From Notospermus geniculatus (lineage: Eukaryota; Nemertea; Pilidiophora; Heteronemertea; Lineidae): a stretch of 64,000 bases of DNA. Where the stretch lies: NCBI GenBank assembly GCA_002633025.1, contig NMRB01000029.1, positions 685,597 through 749,596 of the forward strand, written 5' to 3'. The position numbers and the translations under genes were made by a program. Shown piece by piece: positions 47,932-58,800 of this stretch. Numbering within the stretch: the stretch's first letter is position 1; every line of letters begins with the position of its first letter. A model generated the notes under the pieces. The model was not told where the DNA came from. It saw nothing but the letters and a program-made list of their open reading frames with translations, and made no database searches.

Positions 47932-48155
47932 GGCTTTTCCCAATTCGCCTTCTTTTTCCCATTTCGCCTTATTCCTCCCATTTCGCCATATTCCCATTTC
48001 GCCTTTTCCCTTATTGCCTTATTCCCATTTCGCCTTCTTTTCCCCATTTTGCCTTATTCCCATATTGCCTTATTCCTGTTTCGCCTTTTCCCATTTCGCC
48101 TTATTCCCACATCGCCTTTCCCATTTCGCCTATTCCATATCGCCTTGCCCATTGG
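47932..48155. repeat. Tandem repeat of a 16-bp unit (TTATTCCCATTTCGCC)
   Basis: About a dozen imperfect copies of a CCCATTTCGCCTTATT unit. The long open frames on both strands here (full of SPYSHFA or RRNGK motifs) are products of this periodicity. It lies about 1.5 kb upstream of the AGTPBP1 start. Confidence 0.92.
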
Positions 48156-48864
48156 TTGCGCCGCAGGAGTGAAGCGACAAAGATTGGAATATTGGTTTTG
48201 ATGCCTAACGTCAGATGGCGCAGACATTGCCTCATTGCGACTTTTGAACATCCACCATCGCCAATTCACCACTAGAGGCGCTTTTGCTCTTAACCGTCCA
48301 TCTTACTTCCAGTTGTTCTCTTTAGAATAATTATATCTAGCATCAAGAATATATATATTCTTGCTAGCATGCGTGTGTTTACTTCTTTCGAGTTCTGTTG
48401 TTGTTTCATTGTGACTGCCATTCATCATGCAAGGAAGGCTGTAATAAATGAACTGTTAGTGAGGTCCTAGCACACATAACTACACAGCTTGCAAGCGAAA
48501 GTTGGTCCAACGATGGCCATGTGCATTTCTATAAATAAATTCAATTACTTTGGGATGAACCAATCACGTGCAGAATCGCGCACGCACTGCCTGTCCTCGA
48601 GGACAGAGATCGGTCTACGCGTTTACGACGAGTGGCGCATCTAGCGGTGAATTTGTGATGATGAATGTTGAAAAATTGCATCCGTCCCGGATTTGTTTTG
48701 ACATGTTTGACGCTTGACGTTTCTACTGCTGGTTTTGTTGATTTTCTAACCGACGTTTTGTGAAAACTCCACCGCAACAAGAAAGAATACAACTCTACAA
48801 TGGTTTGTATCAATGATTTTTCACTATATATGTACTCTTGCATTGAACATATGAGGAATCCGGG

Positions 48865-48965
48865 CGGAATCGGCCAACCCCCGGCGGCCTCGGCTCGGGC
48901 CGCCGACGACTGACCACTCACTCCGTCACTGCGGGATGACAGGCTTCGTCGTGCATTGTTGTGTA
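48865..48965 (+). promoter_or_regulatory. CpG-rich patch, possible AGTPBP1 promoter area
   Basis: A short G/C-rich stretch with clustered CpG (gcggcctcggctcgggccgc) about 0.8 kb before the AGTPBP1 start codon. No TATA box or initiator can be assigned. Position and composition alone suggest a promoter. Confidence 0.22.
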
Positions 48966-49039
48966 CATGGTCACGCACATGCAGATATGCGCAGGCCTAG
49001 GCCTACCCGTGCGGTTTTGGCAATCATGACAATAGCCAA

Positions 49040-49060
49040 TAGGCCTAGGCCTAGGCCTAG
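49040..49060. repeat. AGGCCT microsatellite
   Basis: TAGGCCTAGGCCTAGGCCTA plus G. The same palindromic hexamer appears singly throughout the window. Confidence 0.9.
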
Positions 49061-49683
49061 TGCCTGGAGATAGGCCTAAACATTAAAGAACTTGCGGTTT
49101 CATACCAAACCAAAGCCAACTCCAACCAATTCAGTCTGATTTGCCCGCATTTGGTCCGATTCGGTGTTCTTACGAACGTCATGTTGTGGTTTCCTGCTAA
49201 ATTCCAGGACGCAACGAACAGTCGTTCTTTTCTCTGTTCGCTTGCATGATTTGGGCTTACTCTAATGTCTATAGTTTGCATGCTTAGCTTAAGTAGCCCA
49301 GATATTTTTTGGCATAATTGATTGAACAGGTTAATCGAAGATTGAGTCAGTATTTTGCATGCACATGTATTGCTAGCTGTAATACCTACATGTATCAAGG
49401 GGTACTGACAGACCACTGATTTGGTCAAGCATGTCGAGTTGGACCACTTGATTTGAAGCCTCGCTGGAGGTCTGACATGTCTGAGGTTTGCAGTACATTG
49501 TAGTTTTGCCGGCAGTCTCATGATGAAGACTTTACATGTAGACATAGACTAATAAGAGTATTGCTGGATTTGTAACTTCCCTATCACTCAGGATAACTCC
49601 TCTTAGTTTTAGATCATGATGTTACTATTGTGAAGTCAAACTCAAAAGTTCCGCTTCACCTCCCGTCATCCACTTGTGCCATC

Positions 49684-49828
49684 ATGGAGCGAGGCTGCAG
49701 ATACAAGACACTTTTCGAAGGACTAGACAAGTTGAACAATCAAAGAAGTTCATCGCGCTCAAACACAGAAGACCTTCAACAGTATCGGTACCATACATCC
49801 AAGTTACTAAACTATGTCAACACACAAG
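49684..49828 (+). CDS. AGTPBP1: AGTPBP1 exon 1 (start codon)
   Basis: ATG at 49684 in a strong context (A at -3, G at +4). It encodes [20 protein letters not shown], then [15 protein letters not shown], comparable to LLAQLEKIN...RYVTSKILHLAQ of vertebrate CCP1. Ends before gtgagg in phase 1. The frame is open for 18 codons upstream of the ATG (from 49630), so an earlier start is not excluded. Confidence 0.82.
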
Positions 49829-52800
49829 GTGAGGAGACACTGACTGGGGACAAAGTAATTCACTCAGCATCAAATACTGTCATTTAAAAGTTGGTAGAAG
49901 GATATTTGTCTGCAGAAAGTCTTAAAACAAATTGTCTTTGGGGACAGATTGTCATGCGAATATGACTTGGTTGTGGATGGTAGGAGACAAGTTGTTACAT
50001 GAGCTGTCAGCTAGTGGCGCATCCATTGGGCATGTTGGGCACATCAGCACATATGTCACCTCTGAGGTTCTGGGTTCGATACACAGTTCGGTGCCATTCA
50101 TCCAAGTATCAAGCTATGGTTCGCTAATCAGAGGTGTGTTCATCTGTGCTGTATGCCAATAGACGATTCTCGAATTCGCAGATCTGCGCTCTTCCGCCGA
50201 AATCGTAAACACAACCTTGGTCTGAAACTGAATGACGTGACGCAGAGAACCCCATTACAGTGACTTCGACGACATTGCGTCAGAGTCGACCATTGCTGAA
50301 TCATGGATTGCTTCACATCAGCTGGTTTCAGACCGAGGTTGTGTTTGCGATTTCGGCGGAAGTGCGCGCGCGCAGGTCTTTCTCGTTTACATGTACGTCA
50401 ATTTGGGGTTTGTCTATCGTTTTCTGTATTTCCAGACAAATTGAACAGGGACAATTTGGTCAAAAACGGAGCATATGTCGACTCACTGATTACAACATTA
50501 GAGGTGAGGGTAAAAAGTTGAATGTACATTATGTAGCAAACTGTTTGGCTAAACTTTGTGCCAGATTTGCAAAGCTGGTCTTAACCTGGGCCTGTAAAAT
50601 GTGATTTTGAAGGTGAATGCCGATATGTGTGATAAACCAACAAAGTTGAATTGTTGGTGCAGTGAAGTTTGGAAGTGCATGCTGGCCTTCTGCTTATACA
50701 GTATATGTCAAAATTTGCCTTGTCATGTATCAGGCCTTGTTCAGTTTTACATGTACGGTGTTGATTTAGGCATACCGACATGCATGACATGTACATGTAT
50801 CTTGCACAAGTTTGGATGCCAATGATTACACTATAAAGGCAAATTATACAAATGCATGTCTGTTTGCATAAATACCACAACTCTTAACCATGTTAACAGT
50901 GATAGTGCCAGGCATGCAAGAGTCACTGCCAACACCCTTATGCGGGTGATCCACTGACTTGACGACGAGTTTACGATCAGTTGGCGACCTGTTCACGACG
51001 GCAGTCGTGAACCAGTCGTCAACTCGTCGCAAACTGATCGTAAAGAAATGACGTAACGTTGAAGCTGATCCACCGAAAAAATACGTAGTGCTACAGAGCA
51101 AACTTTACGACGAGTTGACGACTAGTTTGCGACCAAATCAAACATGTTTGATCTCGTCGTAAACTCGTCGCAAACTAGTCGTCAACAAATTTCAGTCGTG
51201 AACGAGTCGCAAACCCGTCGTGAACGAATCGTGAATACTGATCCACCTGCCACGATTTTTCGTCGTCAACTAGTCGCAAACCCGTCGTGAACAAGTCGTC
51301 AACTGATCGTAAACTCGTTGTTAAGTCGGTGGATCACCCGCATTAGGTTTCTTGATAAAATACTTGATATCTGCATGAGAATGCATTTAGGCCACACTTT
51401 TTATATTTATTGGATTACGGATTTTTCAGGCCAAAACCTACGTAGGAGGGGAGGGAATAAAAATAAAAATAAAATACAAAAATCTTTGACTTTTTAATTT
51501 TTCCCTAGTGTTACGTGCTATGCGTCACAGAAATTCAAGGGGGAGGGAATAAAAAAAGTGAAATGTGGTAAAAAAGAAATAAAACCTTTTATTGATGCAA
51601 CAGAACAAGAGATACATAGGGGCCTATATCCTGAAAATACAGGGCGTCAGCATTTAAATATCTTTTACGTTGCACCTAGTGGTGGGCGGGAAAAAAACAA
51701 GAACACAAAATAGGCCGTCGGGAATTTTATTTTTTTTCAACATTTTCAAAAAACCTGGGGGGCGGATCCGTAATCCAATAAATATAAAAAGTGTGGCCTT
51801 ACGGTACTTCCCACAATTGTATGAGTAAATTTGTTTTTGGTTATATTTGCCTTGTCAGCTCTGGACTTTACTAGTTTTATAGTGGCATGGAAAAGCAGTA
51901 TCATGACTTATTCACCAGCTTTCACAAATACATGGGTCAATAATTTAATAAACCTGGAGATCTATTGATCTCTAGTGTCCTTTCGGGCCTTTTGACCTCT
52001 TGACAAGACATTAAAGGTGCTTTTAAAATCTGCAATGATGTTGATTTGTAAGGCATTTCAATAACTGTTGTCAAGTGGTCTGACATGACCTTTTATTGAA
52101 GCATTATTTGACAAAGCTTTACACATTTTGTGCCTGTCCTCTCTTCCAACTGGCTTTACTACAGATTCCACAATCCATGCACTTCCATGGTGGATGTTGA
52201 TAATTGTCAGCTTCCTCTCCTATCATTACTAATGTTTCTGACCTATCATCGTGGTCACAGTGATCTCATCACATGCCACACTTCGTGCTGATTCTACAAC
52301 CTTGATTGGATCTGCTTGCTTCCACTTCCAGTTGGCGTCAGATTCGACGGTTCTCCACAATGTTGTGCTGGTCATAATTGAGCTAATTGGAAGAGTTCGT
52401 AAGTATATTCTCGTGGAAAAAATGGCTTTGCTGTTCATGTTGTTCTTTGTTACACTGATCACTCATGTCAGAAGCCTAAAATGGCCGCAGTCGTCAACAA
52501 GTGCAATTATTATTTTGTAGTATTGTAAGCCTACATGTATGGGCTGATGATTTATTTCTACTGTTGTTTCTCATGGTCACACTAAAAGAGTAATGCAAAG
52601 CCTACAAGAGTAATGCTGATCTTTTAAACATTGACCTTAGTGCTTGAAAGAACAGCTGTCAATTGAGGATGGCATGATGATTGTCAGTCCTGAGGGTGTC
52701 CTTAAATAGGGAGGTTCCGCTGACTATTTCAGTTTCAGTTTCATAACTTTGGTTGAGATATATGTACATGTAGTGTTGTATTGTGTCTTTATTTAGGGAG

Positions 52801-55800
52801 CTATAATGTTGGAGAGTTATCTTTACAAGGTATTCATTAACCCTTTCACTGACAACATACGTACATTCCGAAAAACCATTTTGGCCCTGGCTGACCTGAC
52901 TTACTGCATGCATTAGAATTTCACTCTGTGTTTCGATCATGTGAAAATATGTAAATTATTATTCGTTATTAAAATGCATGAGTTATTACCACTAAAAATG
53001 TTGTGAAATAGGCCCTCTCTTGATGCTTATTGCATGAATGCTTTAGATGAGCCAGTATCTCTGCTACATGTACTAATTCCATGTCTAGCTTAAGTTTTAT
53101 CTTCAAAATACAAATATAATTATTTACAATGCAATCAAGGGTCCCAGCTTGTGTATTTTGAACCATAGGAAACATTCCTTGATCACTGTGAAATCGTCCC
53201 ATTATAGCCATAGACTTGCCTCTTCTGGATACTCATTTCCATCCCGTGCATTTACAAAATCTATCATATTGTGTAATGTAAATAAACAGCTGGCGTGTTG
53301 TGTTTGTCTGACCTTACTCCTGTCGTCGTTCCAGTTTTGGAATTGGACCATGTCATAAAATCTAGATTACATCGAAAAGAGGACTTCAGATTTGATCTCA
53401 CCTAAATATTTGACCGTTTCTTATGTTCCAAATATTTGTGTGTCATTTATAAGGAGTTCCATATATTCCTACCTTTGTAGTCATACTTGATATTGATTCA
53501 TGTGATCCTACACATAATTAGGTCCATCTACCGGTAACATTAACGGGCAAATAATAATAACGGGTTTTTAAGGTGAAAGACATAGCTTCCTACCGGACTT
53601 GAATTGAACTCACAGACACTGACATCAGGCATCAATCGCCAGCACTCAGGGGCAGCACGTCTTAACCACGAGGCCAGATCCCCATCTAACATTACCGGTA
53701 ACAATATCATATTAAATTTGGATCAAATGGGCTAATGCATGTCCTGTTGACACTAATGACAGATACTGAGACAACGTTAATGACCCATCTGGCATCACAT
53801 CCTCCAACCCATTACACTTTGAACTTTGGTTGTGTCATAATAATCCTCCTTCCTACCAGTTCGTGCATGATTATGCACCGCATCACGTTTGCCTCAAATC
53901 ATGTAATAAACTAGCCTTTGAATTGATGTCAGGAAAGTACTAAGTGCAAAGTATAGTTCCAGCAATGCAACAACAACTTTTAAGTGAGATTTCACTATTG
54001 TCATTGTACTGTAGTTGCTGTAATACTTGGCTCATTGCTCCTTCATGCTCAGGCACTTGCAACTCCAAGTATCTCATTTCACAAGCCTGAAAATGGGCCC
54101 GAACAAGTCCTTCTTCGCTTTTTTGCAGAGGTTGGTAAGAGGGCAAACGTGTTTGTCTCACATGGCCTTACCCAAGTCCTGTTCCATCTTCTTGTCGAGG
54201 AATCGAAGGAACCAAGTTCAAATGAAGATTACATGATCTCAATTCATCAAGTCTTGGCTAAAATTGGCCCGAAAGGTGAGCAGCCATGGTCCAGCAGATG
54301 CTGTAGAGGTGTTCTTGCATTCTGAACTTGTGTTTATTAGTGGCTTTCTTTGTACAAAATGGCCATTCTGTGCCATTGCTTTCTTGGTCAGATCTACTTC
54401 GCTGGGCAAGGTATTGGTATTGGCAAAGTACCGGTATCTTTAGTGTAATCAACTCTTCTCGGCATTCAACTTTAGGAAGAAACATCCTCAGTTCAGAGGG
54501 TTTTAGAGAATCAACCCACATTATTGCATGTACAATGTAATTTCGTTCCGTATTTCAGATAGGAAATTTGGAGTCAAAGCGCGGCTAGGCCAAGCACTTA
54601 GTGTGACACTTGGTATGATAAGGAACCATTTATCTGGCTATAAACTGCTGCAACCATTACTCCATGTACTCAAGCTTTATTCTGCAAATGGTGAGTATTG
54701 CTAGCCATACATGTATGTAAGGAATATATGTCCACCCAACTGCAACAGGCATTCTTAGGGTTGTCGACTTTCCATTGTTTTGCCAAGAGATTGTGAGACT
54801 TTGCTGATCTACAATGTAAATCTGCCCAATCTTGAGTTTGGACTAGTATGATCCAGTTCTGTTAAGTGTGCCATGTAAATTCACTTAAAAACCAAGTGTA
54901 CTTCAAGAAATAAATGAAAGAATTTAAGAACATATTGACCTTTGCAAGAAATTCTATAGAAAAATGACAACTTTGTTCTCATAGGCAATGTATGGATCTG
55001 TTGATAACATCTTGAGTGCCCCCAAACCAGTTTATTTCAGTGTCAGCTACAACCTGTAGATCAGAGGCGTAATTGAGTGCAATAAGTGTTGACACAAATT
55101 AAGTGGAATCAATCCCTTTCATTGAGACCTTGTTATCTGGATTCGTGTAGATCTGTGTACTCCTAAACTTCAAATCTCCATATAGGACATGTTTGTTTGT
55201 TCTTGATATCTACATGTAAACCTGGACTCATGCCTTGTGCCAGAAAGTTGGCCACTCTGATCACCAGTACAAGATCAGCTGTTCCAAAATGTGACAGGTG
55301 TTTCAAGATCTTGGATGCTTTTCNCTGACATTGCTCCTAAAGCTGACAGCACACTACAAACAAATTCATGTCTGGCAGATTGGAAATCGTGTCTGAGAGC
55401 TGTGTCGGGGATATAAACCCACTCAGATGAGGATGCACACAGATGTGACAGAGGTTTTTAGCTCAGACTCAAAGACATGGCTCCCAGAGATGATCCCACT
55501 GAGATTCCCATGTGCTTCCAGCTTTCGAAAGGTGCTTCATCCTTCATGTATTTCTAGCTATTTGTACTTGGTGTAGTTTTGGTTGCGTTAGATCTGCATT
55601 TGTTATGTTCTTTCCTTTGAATAGTCGTGTTGTCAATTCAAAGTCAACTTATTTCGTATATTCATTAGAAATGAAAAATTGTTGGTGACACAGTGCTTAC
55701 ATGTATTGTCAGCAGAGAAATGAAAAAACTTTGTTTTTCTGCATCTGGTGTTGTATTTACAGCAGCATACTGTCTTCTGTTTTGAATGTGCATTTGTATT

Positions 55801-58800
55801 CCATCAGTCATGTTGTGTACTGTCACCTACATGTACATGTACATCTTCTTTTAAGGGTTGAGGACGAGGGGAGTAGTAGTAGCTACTAAGAAAGCTAAAC
55901 AAGGTTTACACATTTCATTTTGCAAGTGGTTTCGGTGGGTTATGGGGTTATTCTTCGGCTTCCCCTCTCCTCCCTGGTGATGGTTTATCTTGGTTTCTTG
56001 AACAAAGTGGGAACCAGTTATTGCCAAATATGACATATTCGCTAATGTTTTCTTGGCATTCATCTCCCATGGTCTCCTGGTTACATGTAGAAGCTCTCGA
56101 AATACATTGTACAATGTACATGTGTAAGATAAAAGATCACAGTGCAGGTGTGCAAGCCCCAACTGAGGACATAGTTACTCATCAAAGAATACTCAGCAAT
56201 ATTTACAAAGAAAACCCAAAGAAAACCTGCATGTAGTATTATGTTGAGGAGAGATCACACTCTCATAAATCTAGTGGTACGACTGCAACTTCAGTGGTGG
56301 GGTAGCCAGTACAGGATGACGCATGTTTCCACTGCGTCATCCTAACCACTCTAAAAAGGCCTCACTCAATTTTTCTTACATTGCCAGTCTCCACCAAGCC
56401 CTCCACATCATCAGAAGCTGCTGCTGGTGAAGACAATGCTGATGACAGTTCCGTTGACAATGATGATGACATCAGCTCAGAGGAAGATCAACAGGACGCA
56501 CCGAAGAGAGGCGATTCTGAGGTACACATATTGAGGACATGTATCGTGTCTACATGTAGTTTCATTGGTGTAAAAACAGGGAGTCCTACCATGCATACCC
56601 AACATCTAGTACAGAAAGACGGTATTGGCAAGGATTTCCTCTATATCAGGAGTGCAAGCACCAACTGACAGGGCATTGCTCATCAAAGAGTAGACTAGGC
56701 CTGTGCATAAGTGCAATTTCACACTCTTCTTCAGGAAGATGATTTAGGTAATGAGCCTCCTTACCTTAGGACTGCGACGGACTTACAGATGTACCAGAAA
56801 TTCTTCCCTGAATTAACTGAATTCGAGGTAAGAATAATGATGATAAAACAGTTCTTCAAAAGGCAGAACTCATTTGATACCCAGTAAATGACATTGAAAG
56901 TTAAAACTTATGCTAAAGGTCACGACATCATGCTTCTTAAAAGATGCGTCTTCAACAAAATTTGAAGGCTGGTAATGCAGAGGTAGATCTCGGTTCAAGT
57001 GGGAGTTGATTCTGAAGCCTGAGCTATAAATGTACTCCATCGATGCAGTTTGTTATCCATTTTGCCAAGAAACCCAAAACTTGGCAATCAGAATCCAGCA
57101 CTGGTTTACAAATACCACTTGAAAATTTGTCATTTGCCTGATTTCAGGTTGTGTGTGATGAAGAAGAACCAGTTGACCAACCCATTGTGATCCCCACCGC
57201 TGAATCAGGAGGAACTATTCTCCCCCAAATTGGTCGAACGCAGAGGATTATCAAATCGGCTGAAGATTCTGGAAGAAGAAATCCCCATAAATTACATGAT
57301 GTCTTTAGTTTTCCAACATTTGTGGCCAAAGATGAGTGTAGTCCATTGTATAAGCTAGACACAAGTGATCCCCTAGAGGTGGAATTTTCTAGTTGTCGGT
57401 ATAGGGTTAGTAAAAATAGTGAAAACAGTGCAAGTAGTAACTCTTCAGAAGGTGCTACAACGAATTCGAAGGCTGGTGGTGCAGTGAACTCTAGTAGTCC
57501 AAAATCGTCCCCAAACTCTACCAGGCGATTGTCAAACTCATCACACAATTCGAGAAGCAGTGGCCTCCCTACTTCAGCCTCGAGCAAGGGTAGAAAGAAG
57601 GCATCGTTGGTGTCAAGGAACGGGAAAAGTCCACCCCGGCGAAAGAGTCAGACGCGGTCGGATGATGGACACGCGTTTCTTGAATGTAGCGGGACTGCCT
57701 TTTCATTTGGTGCTTCATCAGATGTTGGTGACGATAATACAGCAGATTACTTCGAAGAGGAGTACGATTGTACCAATGACAATCCTGAGATTGTGCGGAA
57801 TATTGCCAGTAAGACGAACACCGTTGGTCGGATAAATAAGATTGCATACCCAGACCTTCATGGTCATCGTCCTCCACCGATGTCTGAGCCACAGGTCGAA
57901 AGGAAGTTTGGTGTGCAGAGGTGAGTACCTGGCGTTCTATAATAAAATAAGTTCAGATTTTATTGGTCTTGGGCCTAGTTTACAGCTACTCTCAATTTTA
58001 CGCTCACAGTGTGAGAAATCAGGTAGGGATTAGAGCATCAGTGGACAGGCGGAAACTAAGCCTATGATTATCTCATTGTCATGAGCTTTATTTCAGAGCC
58101 AAAATCTTCGAAGACATTGACCGCATGATAAATCCTGATACTGTGATAGAAAGAGTAGTCTATGACTTGGATGCCGCTGTGAGGTCGGCACAAGGGACGT
58201 ACACCTCTGCCTACAATAACTTGACGAATAGGGACGAGCTGCAGGTCGGCCGAGCTGAGGATTTCTCAGACTCCTTGAATTTCAACGCACAGTTTGAAAG
58301 TGGGAATTTGAGGAAAGTTATTCAGGTGAGGAAGTTTTCCTATGACAAACCAACTCATACTCTGTTACATTTCCTAACGTGTTGTGATTTTGCGACAACT
58401 CTCTTGAAGTTGGTTGTATTTGCTGACAACTGTCACAACGAAACACATGAACTCAAATTTTCATTATCAAAATTATGAGTATATTGTCAACATTTTGCAG
58501 ATTCGTCAATACGAGTATGATCTGATTCTAAGTCCAGATATCAATACGAATCATCATCACCAATGGTTCTACTTTGAAGTCAGTAACATGGAGGCTGGCA
58601 TCAAGTATAGGTTTAACATCGTCAACTGTGAGAAGCCAAATAGTCAATTCAACTTTGGTGAGTACAACGTAAGATTTAACTTCGGTAATACCCCCATCAC
58701 ACTGAAGTCGTTCTCAAAACGTCCTGCCCCGTCCTAAAAAAATCGTAAAACGGGCTAGAACGTGTACCCTTGGCCAAATAATGCTTCGATGTACTGGAGC

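Larger units (their letters stand above)
33707..49683. other. Intergenic stretch between KCNN and AGTPBP1
   Basis: No open frame here has a recognisable domain. It contains small hairpins (34120, 40794), low-complexity C and G runs (34440, 39151) next to single Ns at 34431 and 39343, ACA repeats (38192), MITE-like elements (42042, 42396, 45734 with nested 45773, 47349), an inverted dispersed repeat (43767), a perfect palindrome (46347) and a 16-bp tandem array (47932). Stretches 34820-38190, 41220-41950 and 43000-43750 show nothing I can name. The AGTPBP1 promoter should lie near its right end. Confidence 0.75.

Noticed and set aside
47806-48275. Open frames rich in SPYSHFA-like or RRNGK-like repeats
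   Set aside because: Products of the 16-bp tandem repeat, present in several frames and both strands.
48541-48978. 145-codon minus-strand open frame in a G/C-rich area
   Set aside because: No domain; length is explained by the local G/C-rich composition.
49057-49545. 162-codon open frame on the minus strand just upstream of AGTPBP1
   Set aside because: No recognisable domain, no supporting splice or promoter signals, and unremarkable residue composition; probably chance, although an antisense transcript cannot be excluded.
52251-52520. The whole 89-codon frame as a separate small gene
   Set aside because: Its middle fits as exon 2 of AGTPBP1 with matching phases; the rest is intron read-through.
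53590-53683. Functional tRNA gene on the minus strand
   Set aside because: Box spacing is too long and acceptor and anticodon stems do not pair; read as a SINE fragment.
54049-54128. Longer version of AGTPBP1 exon 3 using the acceptor at 54049
   Set aside because: It would need a phase 0 partner, while exons 1 and 2 end in phase 1; the acceptor at 54128 is stronger and fits.
57144-57587. 147-codon minus-strand frame
   Set aside because: It is the antisense shadow of AGTPBP1 exon 7.
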